A stretch of 64,000 nucleotides of DNA from Chloroflexota bacterium (GTDB lineage: Bacteria; Chloroflexota; Anaerolineae; Anaerolineales; Villigracilaceae), in assembly GCA_021787595.1 (NCBI GenBank), contig JAJYLQ010000001.1:1-64000 (forward strand), in the 5' to 3' direction. Positions 43,424 to 49,460 of the stretch are shown here, in pieces. The translations under genes were made by a program, and so were the position numbers. The stretch's first letter is position 1. Every line of letters begins with the position of its first letter. Under the pieces are notes generated by a model, which did no database searches, was not told the DNA's origin, and worked only from the letters and a program-made list of their open reading frames with translations.

Positions 43424-44115
43424 CAGTGAACCTCCACAGGCGGAACAATATTGACAATCAACGCTTGCATAGGATATGCCCAAGTCAAACGCTGACGGTC
43501 ATCCAAAAAATCCAGACGATACTGACCATCCGGCCAATTCTTCGCCTCACAACCCGGGCAAAGATCAATCACCGTGTAATCACCCAACATCGACGATGGC
43601 GATATAACACGCAAAACAGAACCATAACCCAGACCGGCATCATACCAAGATGGCGGAATAGCCACAGCATGACCCACATACTGTGACCAACGAATACCAC
43701 TTGCCGTCGTATCCGCACACTTATGACCATCCCAATTGGCCGAATGACAATTCACGCCACCCAAATTAGGATCATAGTAGGAATACAGAAAAGACGCCAA
43801 TGTATAAGCAGGTGTAGGCGTAAAAGAAACAACAGTAGGAGTTGGATAAGGCGTATACGTCGGATAAGGTGTAGACAAAATAGCAGTAGGAGATACAACA
43901 GCCCTACTATTATCAGAAGAAATACCAGCCAGAAGCGGATTATCACTACTGGCAAAAGATGACGCCATAACAGGAGTAGCACGAGTAGTACTCAATGTTT
44001 GAGACCCATGGCCAAAGCCAAATAAAGACGCCGCATTCTCTATCGTAGGCCAGAGCATACGCAAATAGACGCCAATGACCAGCAAGAAAAATAAAAACGC
44101 AATAAAGCCACCCAC
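43423..44115 (-). CDS. Membrane-anchored double-psi beta-barrel phage protein
   Basis: I place the start at a GTG one base after the Zot-like stop (230 residues). An N-terminal helix (GGFIAFLFFLLVIGVYLRML) is followed by a Tyr/Pro/Thr-rich linker (PYPTYTPYPTPTVV) and a C-terminal domain. That domain contains CADTTASGIRWSQYVGHAVA, then GYGSVLRV and YTVIDLCPGCE, the pattern of RlpA/3D-type double-psi barrels. These domains bind or cleave peptidoglycan, which suits phage passage through a thick wall. Zot proteins normally have ATPase, one helix and an outer domain in one chain; here the second half is a separate frame that may be joined by +1 frameshift. Confidence 0.75.
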   Translation of the reverse strand: MGGFIAFLFFLLVIGVYLRMLWPTIENAASLFGFGHGSQTLSTTRATPVMASSFASSDNPLLAGISSDNSRAVVSPTAILSTPYPTYTPYPTPTVVSFTPTPAYTLASFLYSYYDPNLGGVNCHSANWDGHKCADTTASGIRWSQYVGHAVAIPPSWYDAGLGYGSVLRVISPSSMLGDYTVIDLCPGCEAKNWPDGQYRLDFLDDRQRLTWAYPMQALIVNIVPPVEVH

Positions 44116-44116
44116 A

Positions 44117-44830
44117 TCAAAACCGCTTCCGGCGATTGCCTCGAGAAGATACGGCCTCGAAGGTGTCAACAGTTTGCGAGAGCGCCTCCACTGAATCCCT
44201 AAAGGTGTCAACGGGCGATACATCTTCCTCCACTTTTCGTATGCCGTCAGAGACACCAAATTTTCTTCGATAGTCCTCGACCCGCTCCCCAAGAAAACTG
44301 ATGAGATCAAAGATAGAACTCTCAGGAGCACGCCGACTATAAACACCCCAAACTTCCGAAGGCCAAGCCCAAAGGAATGTACCTTTGTCCTCAAAAGCAC
44401 CAATCTTGACACGCCATCGATAGACAATGATCGGAATGCCGATTTGAACAAATGAGAAAATCGGCTGAACTGTAACCACCTGAGCCGCTCTGATAGGTGG
44501 AAAGAAGGAAGGAAAGAGATAGATGCAATCCATTTTTGCCGCATACGCCGCCATAGCCTCTACTTGTCTCGTAGCTTTGAGAGCAAGGCCCGCCTCATCC
44601 ATGACCACCACAGCCTTGAGCATTCCGGTTTCAGAATCAAGCCTAACCGTGTTCCAATCATCAGCCCAAACAGACGGAGTATTCGTCAACAGACGATAAC
44701 CGTACTTCAAAAACTCCTCACTTATCCTCAAAGCAAACGACGTTTTGCCACCAGAAAATCTGCCGCCAATCCAAACCAAACGATACGACTGGACAATTTG
44801 AATAAGACCAGATGCACCCACAAAACTCAT
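44117..44830 (-). CDS. Zot/pI-like inovirus morphogenesis ATPase
   Basis: The 237-residue protein is the marker gene of filamentous phages. Walker A is WIGGRFSGGKTSFALRI (about residues 20-36). Walker B is AVVVMDEAGLAL (about 73-84), followed by an arginine-rich finger region. The family (FtsK-HerA fold) drives extrusion of the ssDNA through the membrane. No helix follows the ATPase part in this frame; the next gene supplies it. The ATG overlaps the TGA of the preceding micropeptide gene. The 3' end reads CGG-TTT-TGA, a possible +1 slip site. Confidence 0.88.
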   Translation of the reverse strand: MSFVGASGLIQIVQSYRLVWIGGRFSGGKTSFALRISEEFLKYGYRLLTNTPSVWADDWNTVRLDSETGMLKAVVVMDEAGLALKATRQVEAMAAYAAKMDCIYLFPSFFPPIRAAQVVTVQPIFSFVQIGIPIIVYRWRVKIGAFEDKGTFLWAWPSEVWGVYSRRAPESSIFDLISFLGERVEDYRRKFGVSDGIRKVEEDVSPVDTFRDSVEALSQTVDTFEAVSSRGNRRKRF

Positions 44831-44925
44831 GGGATCAACTCAATCAAAGTTTTGATAAAAACAAAACCAAAAACCAAAACAAGCGGAACAACATAGAGGG
44901 GATGAACATAAACCGTAAGAGACAT
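44827..44925 (-). CDS. 32-residue hydrophobic micropeptide
   Basis: The start has GGAGG at correct spacing, and its ATG and stop overlap the neighbouring genes (TGATG on one side, ATGA on the other). The peptide (SLTVYVHPLYVVPLVLVFGF, then VFIKTLIELIP) is one membrane helix. Size and hydrophobicity are like the minor coat proteins pVII and pIX of Ff phages. Confidence 0.72.
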   Translation of the reverse strand: MSLTVYVHPLYVVPLVLVFGFVFIKTLIELIP

Positions 44926-45005
44926 CAGCAAGACCTCCGTATACGACGTAAGACAACAACAACAGGAAACATAAACAACTGGACAATGACATAAAAGCAA
45001 CCCAT
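44925..45005 (-). CDS. 26-residue membrane micropeptide
   Basis: It begins one base after the stop of the exported minor-coat candidate, with AGGAG upstream, and its stop overlaps the next ATG. The sequence (GCFYVIVQLFMFPVVVVLRR) is one short helix with a basic end. It is likely to be a minor coat or assembly peptide. Confidence 0.65.
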   Translation of the reverse strand: MGCFYVIVQLFMFPVVVVLRRIRRSC

Positions 45006-45006
45006 G

Positions 45007-46176
45007 TCAACTCCTAAAAAGCCAGCGAATTGCCAAAACACCAGTTACAACAGCAGAAAGAATATCAAGATTAAAAGACATGCCAAAAACCTTGATATTG
45101 CCAAAATAGATAGCACGCAAACAAATCTGAACTTGCGGCAAAGAAATATCAGAAATGCCGCTCAAACCCGGTAGCCAATTGAGAGAAGAAAGACCAATAG
45201 TATATGGACCAAAAGACACACAAGTAGCAGGACCAATACCGATATTAGGCAAATCACCCGTATCAGCAGGATTAGAATAACCATCCACAACAGAACAATA
45301 AGAAACAACAGGAGTAGAGGTAGGACAAGGACTCGGAGTAGGAAGAACCGCTTGCGGCATAAAGTACACAGTACCCGCATACGATCCAGACGTAGAACCA
45401 TTATTCGCTTGAAAAAAAATTATGGACGAATAGCCGACATAACCAGACACAAAACTAGTATGCCATGTACCAGTAGCACTCGCAGGGGCATTACCGGTCC
45501 AACCAACAGTAACAGTATCAACCTCACCACCATCATACCAACCAGTACCAGAACTCGTACCATCAGCAACCACATACGGGTAAGCATCAGTAGCATTATT
45601 AAAATAGATAACAATCTCACCACTACCACCAGTTGCCGCACTACAATCAGGAAAATTAAAATCCACCCGCAAACCATTATAGTAATTAGCCGTAGTCACA
45701 GTAGACGGACAACCTGATTGAGTAAAATAATTCAACGTGATAGATGCACCAGACGTAGCCACAGGAGTAGCCGTCATGGAAGGATCACATCCAGAAACAA
45801 CCGTACCCGTAGGCGAAGGAGTAGGCGAACCGATCAAAGCAACAGCAGTTTGCGTCATACCAACAGCCCAGGTAGGAGCAGGATATGGAGTACCAGTTAC
45901 CTGTGGAGTCAACGTCAACATACAATGCTGACATTGAGCATTCCACAAAACAGACGGAGTAACCGTTCCCCATCCGACAGGTGTACCACCAGGACAATCA
46001 GTACTTTGCGTAGGAGCAAGTGTAGGCGTCTTGAACAATGGTTCAAGTGTAGGCGTGGGAGTATCACCAGTTTGCGGCAATACATCCGCACGAGCAACAC
46101 CAGCGCTAGTCACGAAAAGCGCTAAGAACAACAGCAGGAACAAAAAAGAGAAAGAGAAACGTCGCTTTGTTGACAT
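45007..46176 (-). CDS. Exported Thr/Pro-rich protein, pIII-like adsorption candidate
   Basis: The 389-residue protein has a clear signal peptide (KRRFSFSFLFLLLFLALFV, cleavage after ARA) and Thr/Pro spacers (GDTPTPTLEP; GSPTPSPTGTV). A beta-rich middle part with scattered Cys follows, and a C-terminal hydrophobic helix (about 367-386, LDILSAVVTGVLAIRWLF). This export-domain-anchor plan and position before the ATPase match the adsorption protein pIII. Primary sequence similarity to known pIII is not visible. Its start overlaps the previous gene by 71 bases and lacks a clear ribosome site. Confidence 0.72.
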   Translation of the reverse strand: MSTKRRFSFSFLFLLLFLALFVTSAGVARADVLPQTGDTPTPTLEPLFKTPTLAPTQSTDCPGGTPVGWGTVTPSVLWNAQCQHCMLTLTPQVTGTPYPAPTWAVGMTQTAVALIGSPTPSPTGTVVSGCDPSMTATPVATSGASITLNYFTQSGCPSTVTTANYYNGLRVDFNFPDCSAATGGSGEIVIYFNNATDAYPYVVADGTSSGTGWYDGGEVDTVTVGWTGNAPASATGTWHTSFVSGYVGYSSIIFFQANNGSTSGSYAGTVYFMPQAVLPTPSPCPTSTPVVSYCSVVDGYSNPADTGDLPNIGIGPATCVSFGPYTIGLSSLNWLPGLSGISDISLPQVQICLRAIYFGNIKVFGMSFNLDILSAVVTGVLAIRWLFRS

Positions 46177-46300
46177 CGGGATACACCATCAGCAAACCAA
46201 TCGAAAACGCTACCACCGCGGCCAGAGCCTTTGAAACCATCGCTCCGGCAAACATGGCAACCGTCAGATAAGCAGGATACAGATAGTCTTGAGCGTTCAA
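46106..46300 (-). CDS. Small two-to-three-helix phage membrane protein
   Basis: A TTG start overlapping the TGA of the second coat-like gene gives 64 residues with helices at about 9-26, 27-41 and 46-62. The end overlaps the minor-coat candidate. No ribosome site is evident, so translation would be coupled. It resembles pVI in size class and hydrophobicity only. Confidence 0.55.
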   Translation of the reverse strand: MNAQDYLYPAYLTVAMFAGAMVSKALAAVVAFSIGLLMVYPDVNKATFLFLFFVPAVVLSAFRD

Positions 46301-46416
46301 GATTTATCTGTGAAATAGCGGTACAGGAAAATAGCCACAATCGCAACCGCTGCTAATTGAATTGCAGGCAGGATGCCTAACTGTGCAAGCACACTGATAA
46401 CATCGGACATGGACAT
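46297..46416 (-). CDS. Major-coat-like microprotein 2
   Basis: The ATG is preceded by AAGGAG at eight bases. The 39-residue product (SMSDVISVLAQLGILPAIQL, then AAVAIVAIFLYRYFTDKS) has a short amphipathic N-terminus, one helix and a charged C-terminus. It is a clear paralogue of the protein at 46517-46630: both share the pattern L-x2-LG-x-LP-x-I-x-LAAV-x2-IA and YR-x-F. There is no signal peptide. Confidence 0.78.
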   Translation of the reverse strand: MSMSDVISVLAQLGILPAIQLAAVAIVAIFLYRYFTDKS

Positions 46417-46438
46417 AAGAAATACTCCTTCCAAAGAA

Positions 46439-46480
46439 CGCTCAGGGGACTAGGCCGCAAAGCGGGGGAAAGGGACGCTT
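46439..46480 (-). repeat. Conserved hairpin element, copy B
   Basis: The transcribed strand reads GCGTCCCTTTCCC, then the hairpin CCGC-TTT-GCGG, then CCTAGTCCCCTGAGCG. It lies between the two coat-like genes, where it could partly terminate transcription or protect the upstream coat message. Confidence 0.7.
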
Positions 46481-46516
46481 ACCGACCTACTGCAAGGCAA
46501 GCGCCCCTTTGTCAGT

Positions 46517-46630
46517 TTAGTGACGGAAACGACGATACAGAATAGCGGCAATCGAGACCACAGCCGCCAGCGTGATGACCGGAAGAACGCCCAAATCGGT
46601 CAAAGCAGTAATCGCATCAGCAAGAGTCAC
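46517..46630 (-). CDS. Major-coat-like microprotein 1
   Basis: The GTG start has a very strong ribosome site (GAGGAGGTG) and an in-frame stop just upstream. The 37-residue protein (TLADAITALTDLGVLPVITL, then AAVVSIAAILYRRFRH) has an acidic/amphipathic start, one helix and a basic tail RRFRH that could face the ssDNA, as in pVIII. It is a paralogue of 46297-46416. Confidence 0.8.
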   Translation of the reverse strand: MTLADAITALTDLGVLPVITLAAVVSIAAILYRRFRH

Positions 46631-46690
46631 AGGAATTCACCTCCTCACATATTAGTGTGATAACGAGCCAAAGAACCGGCCGCATATCCC

Positions 46691-46948
46691 TTACTTGGGC
46701 TTCACAGCAATCTGCTGCACATGGTAGCCAACGGAGCTACCAAAAGCACGGCCTTTGACAACAACGTTGACATCTACAACCTGACCAACGGCAAGACCGT
46801 GGCCTTCTTCGTAGGACAGCTTCACGTCACCACCAGTTTCCATGTCAACGAACGTGACATAATGAGCAGGATGAGGCTTCGCCTTGCCATCCTTGTCCTT
46901 GTCAGACACATAGATGTCACGCACCAAACCTTTGAACTGCATTTTCAT
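46691..46948 (-). CDS. Putative phage ssDNA-binding protein (pV-like)
   Basis: The 85-residue protein begins after GGAG at eight bases. It is predicted to be beta-rich: FKGLVRDIYVSDKDKDGKA, HYVTFVDMETGGDVKLSYE, then VGQVVDVNVVVKGRAFG. Strand lengths and the Gly/charged turns look like a small OB barrel. Its position just before the coat genes is that of gene V in Ff phages, whose product coats the ssDNA. Assignment is by fold style and context only. Confidence 0.6.
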   Translation of the reverse strand: MKMQFKGLVRDIYVSDKDKDGKAKPHPAHYVTFVDMETGGDVKLSYEEGHGLAVGQVVDVNVVVKGRAFGSSVGYHVQQIAVKPK

Positions 46949-47024
46949 AAGGAAATCTCCATTGCCCTAAGATGGATTGCCGGATCGGGCAGTCCGACAA
47001 TGCAAGCGGTACACCCGCTAATTG

Positions 47025-47174
47025 CTAATCCTCAGCCATGGCCAACAAGGCATCTAAAGCAAACGCCTCAGACGGAGCAAGCAAATGGCGATTCGAAGGA
47101 TACGAATAGGGAACCCAAAAACGGGAAGGCTGACGAAGCCAGCAACGAAAAAAAATCAAATCCCAATCTTTCAT
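47025..47174 (-). CDS. 49-residue phage protein
   Basis: The ATG has GAGGAGG seven bases upstream. The basic aromatic peptide (KDWDLIFFRCWLRQPSRFWV, ending ALDALLAMAED) is soluble. It lies in the early part of the minus-strand operon. Function unknown; the strong ribosome site supports it. Confidence 0.6.
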   Translation of the reverse strand: MKDWDLIFFRCWLRQPSRFWVPYSYPSNRHLLAPSEAFALDALLAMAED

Positions 47175-47186
47175 CAAAAAGCCTCC

Positions 47187-47429
47187 TCAAAGCCGACATG
47201 CCGACACAAACAAATCAGGGTGATAAGCAGAAAAGAACCACAAACACGGATAACGTTTCTTCGCCATGCGATCAAAAACAAAAACTAGCAAGTCTGGCTC
47301 ACGCTCAAAGTAAATACGAGCAAGCCGAAACGCTTCAGACAAGCTGGAAACATGGTCAAGACATTCAAGGCCGTCATAACCAATCTCATAACGAGAAGCA
47401 ACCGTAGAAGTCGAATAAGTCTTAGCCAC
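47187..47429 (-). CDS. 80-residue phage protein
   Basis: A GTG with GGAGG eight bases upstream is chosen as start; it overlaps the previous stop by eight bases. The product (ASRYEIGYDGLECLDHVSSL, then SEAFRLARIYFEREP) is soluble with mixed alpha/beta character. It matches no family I know. It is an early operon gene and might be regulatory or replication-related. Confidence 0.6.
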   Translation of the reverse strand: MAKTYSTSTVASRYEIGYDGLECLDHVSSLSEAFRLARIYFEREPDLLVFVFDRMAKKRYPCLWFFSAYHPDLFVSACRL

Positions 47430-47595
47430 TGAAACAACCTCCGCAGGCAAAACAAAATCGCTCCCTCACCTGCTCAAACGAAAAGAAACCACAAGCAGGA
47501 AGGAAGCGCCCAAAGTTGTCACGCATCGCAGAACGGGCCCGAGAAAGACCACCCAAACGCTCAGATGAAACACCATAGGAAACAAATGTAGCCAT
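47422..47595 (-). CDS. 57-residue phage protein, first gene of the main operon
   Basis: I use the ATG beginning MATFVSYGVSSERLGG (GGAGG lies 12 bases upstream, a little far); the longer frame to 47658 would run through the operators. It carries four Cys, two in CFACGGC, which may bind a metal. The Arg-rich middle (RARSAMRDNFGRF) suggests nucleic-acid binding. Function unknown. Confidence 0.55.
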   Translation of the reverse strand: MATFVSYGVSSERLGGLSRARSAMRDNFGRFLPACGFFSFEQVRERFCFACGGCFSG

Positions 47596-47621
47596 ATTAG
47601 AAACAAACCTCCAAAACATAT

Positions 47622-47726
47622 TCACGTACGTAACCATATAGCATACAATCGTAAACAAATTATATGAGCAACAGCCGTAAACAGAGTAGTTACAATCGTA
47701 ACCATCAAATGATTACAATCGTAATC
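47622..47726. promoter_or_regulatory. Operator array between the two phage operons
   Basis: Four sites share TTAC-N4-GTAA symmetry: 47621-47634 (TTCAC-GTAC-GTAAC, imperfect), 47644-47653 (TAC-AATC-GTA), 47689-47702 (GTTAC-AATC-GTAAC) and 47711-47726 (GATTAC-AATC-GTAATC, perfect). Centres are 21, 47 and 23 bases apart. A minus-strand TATAAT at 47659-47664 lies between sites. The XRE repressor encoded next to them is the likely binder. Confidence 0.72.
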
Positions 47727-47729
47727 AAT

Positions 47730-48104
47730 ATGTTTAACAATTGGCTAATAGAACAATTGAGAGAAAAAGAATGGACACAGTCAGATTTAGCGCAACGATC
47801 CGGACTCACTAGGGGCGCAATAAGCAACTACATCAACGGACGGATTCCAGACAAATCAGCACTTCAAAAGATAGGCAAAGCTCTAAAAATACCAAGTGAA
47901 ACTGTATTCAGGGCCGCAGGAATACTCCCTGAACAAACACCAGAAACCGAACTCATTGAAAAAATCACACACATCACAAAACAATTACCTCCACAAGAAC
48001 AAGAAGAAATTCTTGAATTCGCAAAACTACAACAACACTTATTTGAAAAACGGGAAAAAGATGCAGCCAAAAGAATTACAAAACATTCTACAATCACTCG
48101 ATAA
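47730..48104 (+). CDS. XRE-family phage repressor
   Basis: I use the ATG at 47730 (124 residues); the frame starts earlier, but that part contains two operators. The HTH_3 domain covers about residues 2-60: LIEQLREKEWTQSDLAQRSG, LTRGAISNYINGR and LQKIGKALKIPS. A Glu/Gln-rich helical C-terminus (about 70-120) may give dimerisation. It is divergent from the structural operon and next to the operator array, as expected for the lysogeny regulator. It overlaps the following gene by 44 bases. Confidence 0.87.
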   Translation: MFNNWLIEQLREKEWTQSDLAQRSGLTRGAISNYINGRIPDKSALQKIGKALKIPSETVFRAAGILPEQTPETELIEKITHITKQLPPQEQEEILEFAKLQQHLFEKREKDAAKRITKHSTITR

Positions 48105-48363
48105 AAAAGAACTGGTAATCGTATTATGGTATGTACAACTAATTTCAACTGAACAGAAAATCCTAAACGGCCTTCAGAGAACAGACCTTTGGTTATTTCC
48201 TCCTTTATCATTTATCGCAACTTATCTTGCCATGCACAACTCAATCCCCAAAAATCCGATCAGCCTACTCGCCACTCTAGCATCATCATTCAACGCATCA
48301 ACACTGACGCTATTACTAATCCGACCACCCAAGAAGAGAATCGCACACTGGATAAAACAATGA
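48061..48363 (+). CDS. Two-helix membrane protein in the lysogeny arm
   Basis: The 100-residue protein starts at an ATG after GGAAAAAG, inside the end of the repressor gene. Hydrophobic helices occur at about 15-35 and 43-60, then 68-88 (weaker). A basic end follows (RPPKKRIAHW). Its stop overlaps the start of the DUF2726 gene. Small membrane proteins expressed from prophage lysogeny operons often block superinfection; that is inference here. Confidence 0.6.
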   Translation: MQPKELQNILQSLDKKELVIVLWYVQLISTEQKILNGLQRTDLWLFPPLSFIATYLAMHNSIPKNPISLLATLASSFNASTLTLLLIRPPKKRIAHWIKQ

Positions 48364-48857
48364 ACACAACAAGCAAAGACAATTCTGGATGCCTAACTGC
48401 AATTTTCTCCATATTCAAGCCACAAAGCAAAAAACAAAACACCTTACCCTACAAAATACGAGACAACTTTCTCTCACCAGCCGAGCTATCATTCTACAAA
48501 GTCCTATGCACAATCATCCAAGATAAAGCAAAAATTCAATCCAAAGTACGACTAGGCGACATCTTCAAAGTCGTACATTCTGACAGAAGCATCTGGCAAA
48601 GCTACACCAACCAGATCAATCAAAAACACATAGACTTTTTACTTTGCGAAACAATGACTATGAAACCAGTCTTAGGGATCGAATTAGATGATAGCAGTCA
48701 CAACACCCCTAACAGACAAGCAAGAGATAACTTCATAGACGAAGTATTTCAGAGCACAAAACTGCCACTCGTTCATATCGTTGCCAGACAAACGTACAAC
48801 ACACAGGAAATATCAAGACAGATCAAGCAAGTAATAAACAAACAGCAACAAGCATAA
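48360..48857 (+). CDS. DUF2726 protein (PD-(D/E)XK nuclease-like)
   Basis: The 165-residue protein matches DUF2726: FLSPAELSFYKVLCTII, KVRLGDIFKVV, the HIDFLLCE strand, PVLGIELDDSSHN and FQSTKLPLVHI. The Asp in HIDF and the ELDD pair are the likely metal ligands of a restriction-endonuclease-like fold. Its ATG overlaps the previous stop (ATGA). It is the third gene of the repressor operon and probably expressed in the lysogen. It may be a defence or exclusion function; no experimental role is known for the family. Confidence 0.8.
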   Translation: MNTTSKDNSGCLTAIFSIFKPQSKKQNTLPYKIRDNFLSPAELSFYKVLCTIIQDKAKIQSKVRLGDIFKVVHSDRSIWQSYTNQINQKHIDFLLCETMTMKPVLGIELDDSSHNTPNRQARDNFIDEVFQSTKLPLVHIVARQTYNTQEISRQIKQVINKQQQA

Positions 48858-48947
48858 AACGCATACCGAAAAACAACTACAGCTAATCTACAGCCAACAA
48901 AAACAAAGAACAAATAAGCAACAGAAAATTTGTTCTATCTTTACTCA

Positions 48948-49105
48948 CTAGCAGGCTGTCGGAGAGAACATTTTTTGCGGTGAAAGTGGTTGGAAGTGCC
49001 TCGTCCAATGTGAATTTCGAGCCATTTTTGAGCGATTCCAGGAGCTTTTCACTGGATTTTACGACCGAAATTCTCTCCGACAGTTTCTCTCCGACAAACT
49101 CCTAG
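48948..49105. mobile_element. MITE-like element near attR
   Basis: A 150-bp sequence is bounded by CTAG on both sides (48948-48951 and 49102-49105). The terminal inverted repeats share TGTCGGAGAGAA exactly (12 bp), and a second TTCTCTCCGACAG lies just inside the right arm. There is no coding capacity. The CTAG pair may be a target duplication or part of the ends. Confidence 0.6.
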
Positions 49106-49164
49106 CAAAAATAAAAGCAAGCAAGAAAACACAGAAAAATCCACATACACGTTCCCCGTTCTTT

Positions 49165-49460
49165 CTCTTAATCAGTGGGTTCAGGGTTCAAGTCCCTGGT
49201 CGGTCACTATTTTTTACCCGTAATTCTGCATCGAAAAATCACCACTGCTCAAAAACGATATCGTTTATACAGCTAAACTACAGCTATTCTAAAAGTCTAT
49301 CTAACTTCTCAGCCGCTTCCAGTTGCAAATCAGGCAATACGTGCGAATAAGTATTCAAAGTCAAGTTGATATCCGCATGACCAAGCCGCTCCTGAACAAT
49401 CTTCGGATGAACACCCTCCTGTAACATAAGCGTCGCGGCAGTATGCCGCAGATCATGAAA
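49165..49460. repeat. attR-side copy of the 296-bp direct repeat
   Basis: It matches 39898-40193 at 293 of 296 positions. Only the 3' half of the tRNA is present, so no second functional tRNA is formed. The copy continues into the 3' end of a broken integrase gene. Confidence 0.93.

Larger units (their letters stand above)
39898..49164. mobile_element. Integrated inovirus-like (filamentous phage) element, 9.27 kb
   Basis: The element is bounded by a 296-bp direct repeat that starts inside tRNA-Lys. It holds a tyrosine integrase, excisionase-like protein, Rep_trans initiator, primase, Zot/pI-like ATPase, membrane-anchored barrel protein, exported minor-coat candidate, tiny coat-like membrane proteins and an ssDNA-binding candidate, all on the minus strand with overlapping genes. 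A short plus-strand arm has repressor, membrane protein and DUF2726 genes. Size, gene order (ssDNA-binding, coat, adsorption, ATPase) and the ATPase itself are hallmarks of Inoviridae-like phages. No secretin (pIV) is present, which is sensible for a host that may lack an outer membrane. The gene set appears intact. Confidence 0.87.

Noticed and set aside
44116..44544. Upstream extension of the barrel-protein frame inside the ATPase gene
   Set aside because: The ATPase frame carries the Walker motifs. The extension has no ribosome site; it is kept only as part of the frameshift hypothesis.
49165..49206. Second tRNA-Lys
   Set aside because: Only the 3' half is present; the D arm and 5' acceptor strand are missing, as expected for attR.
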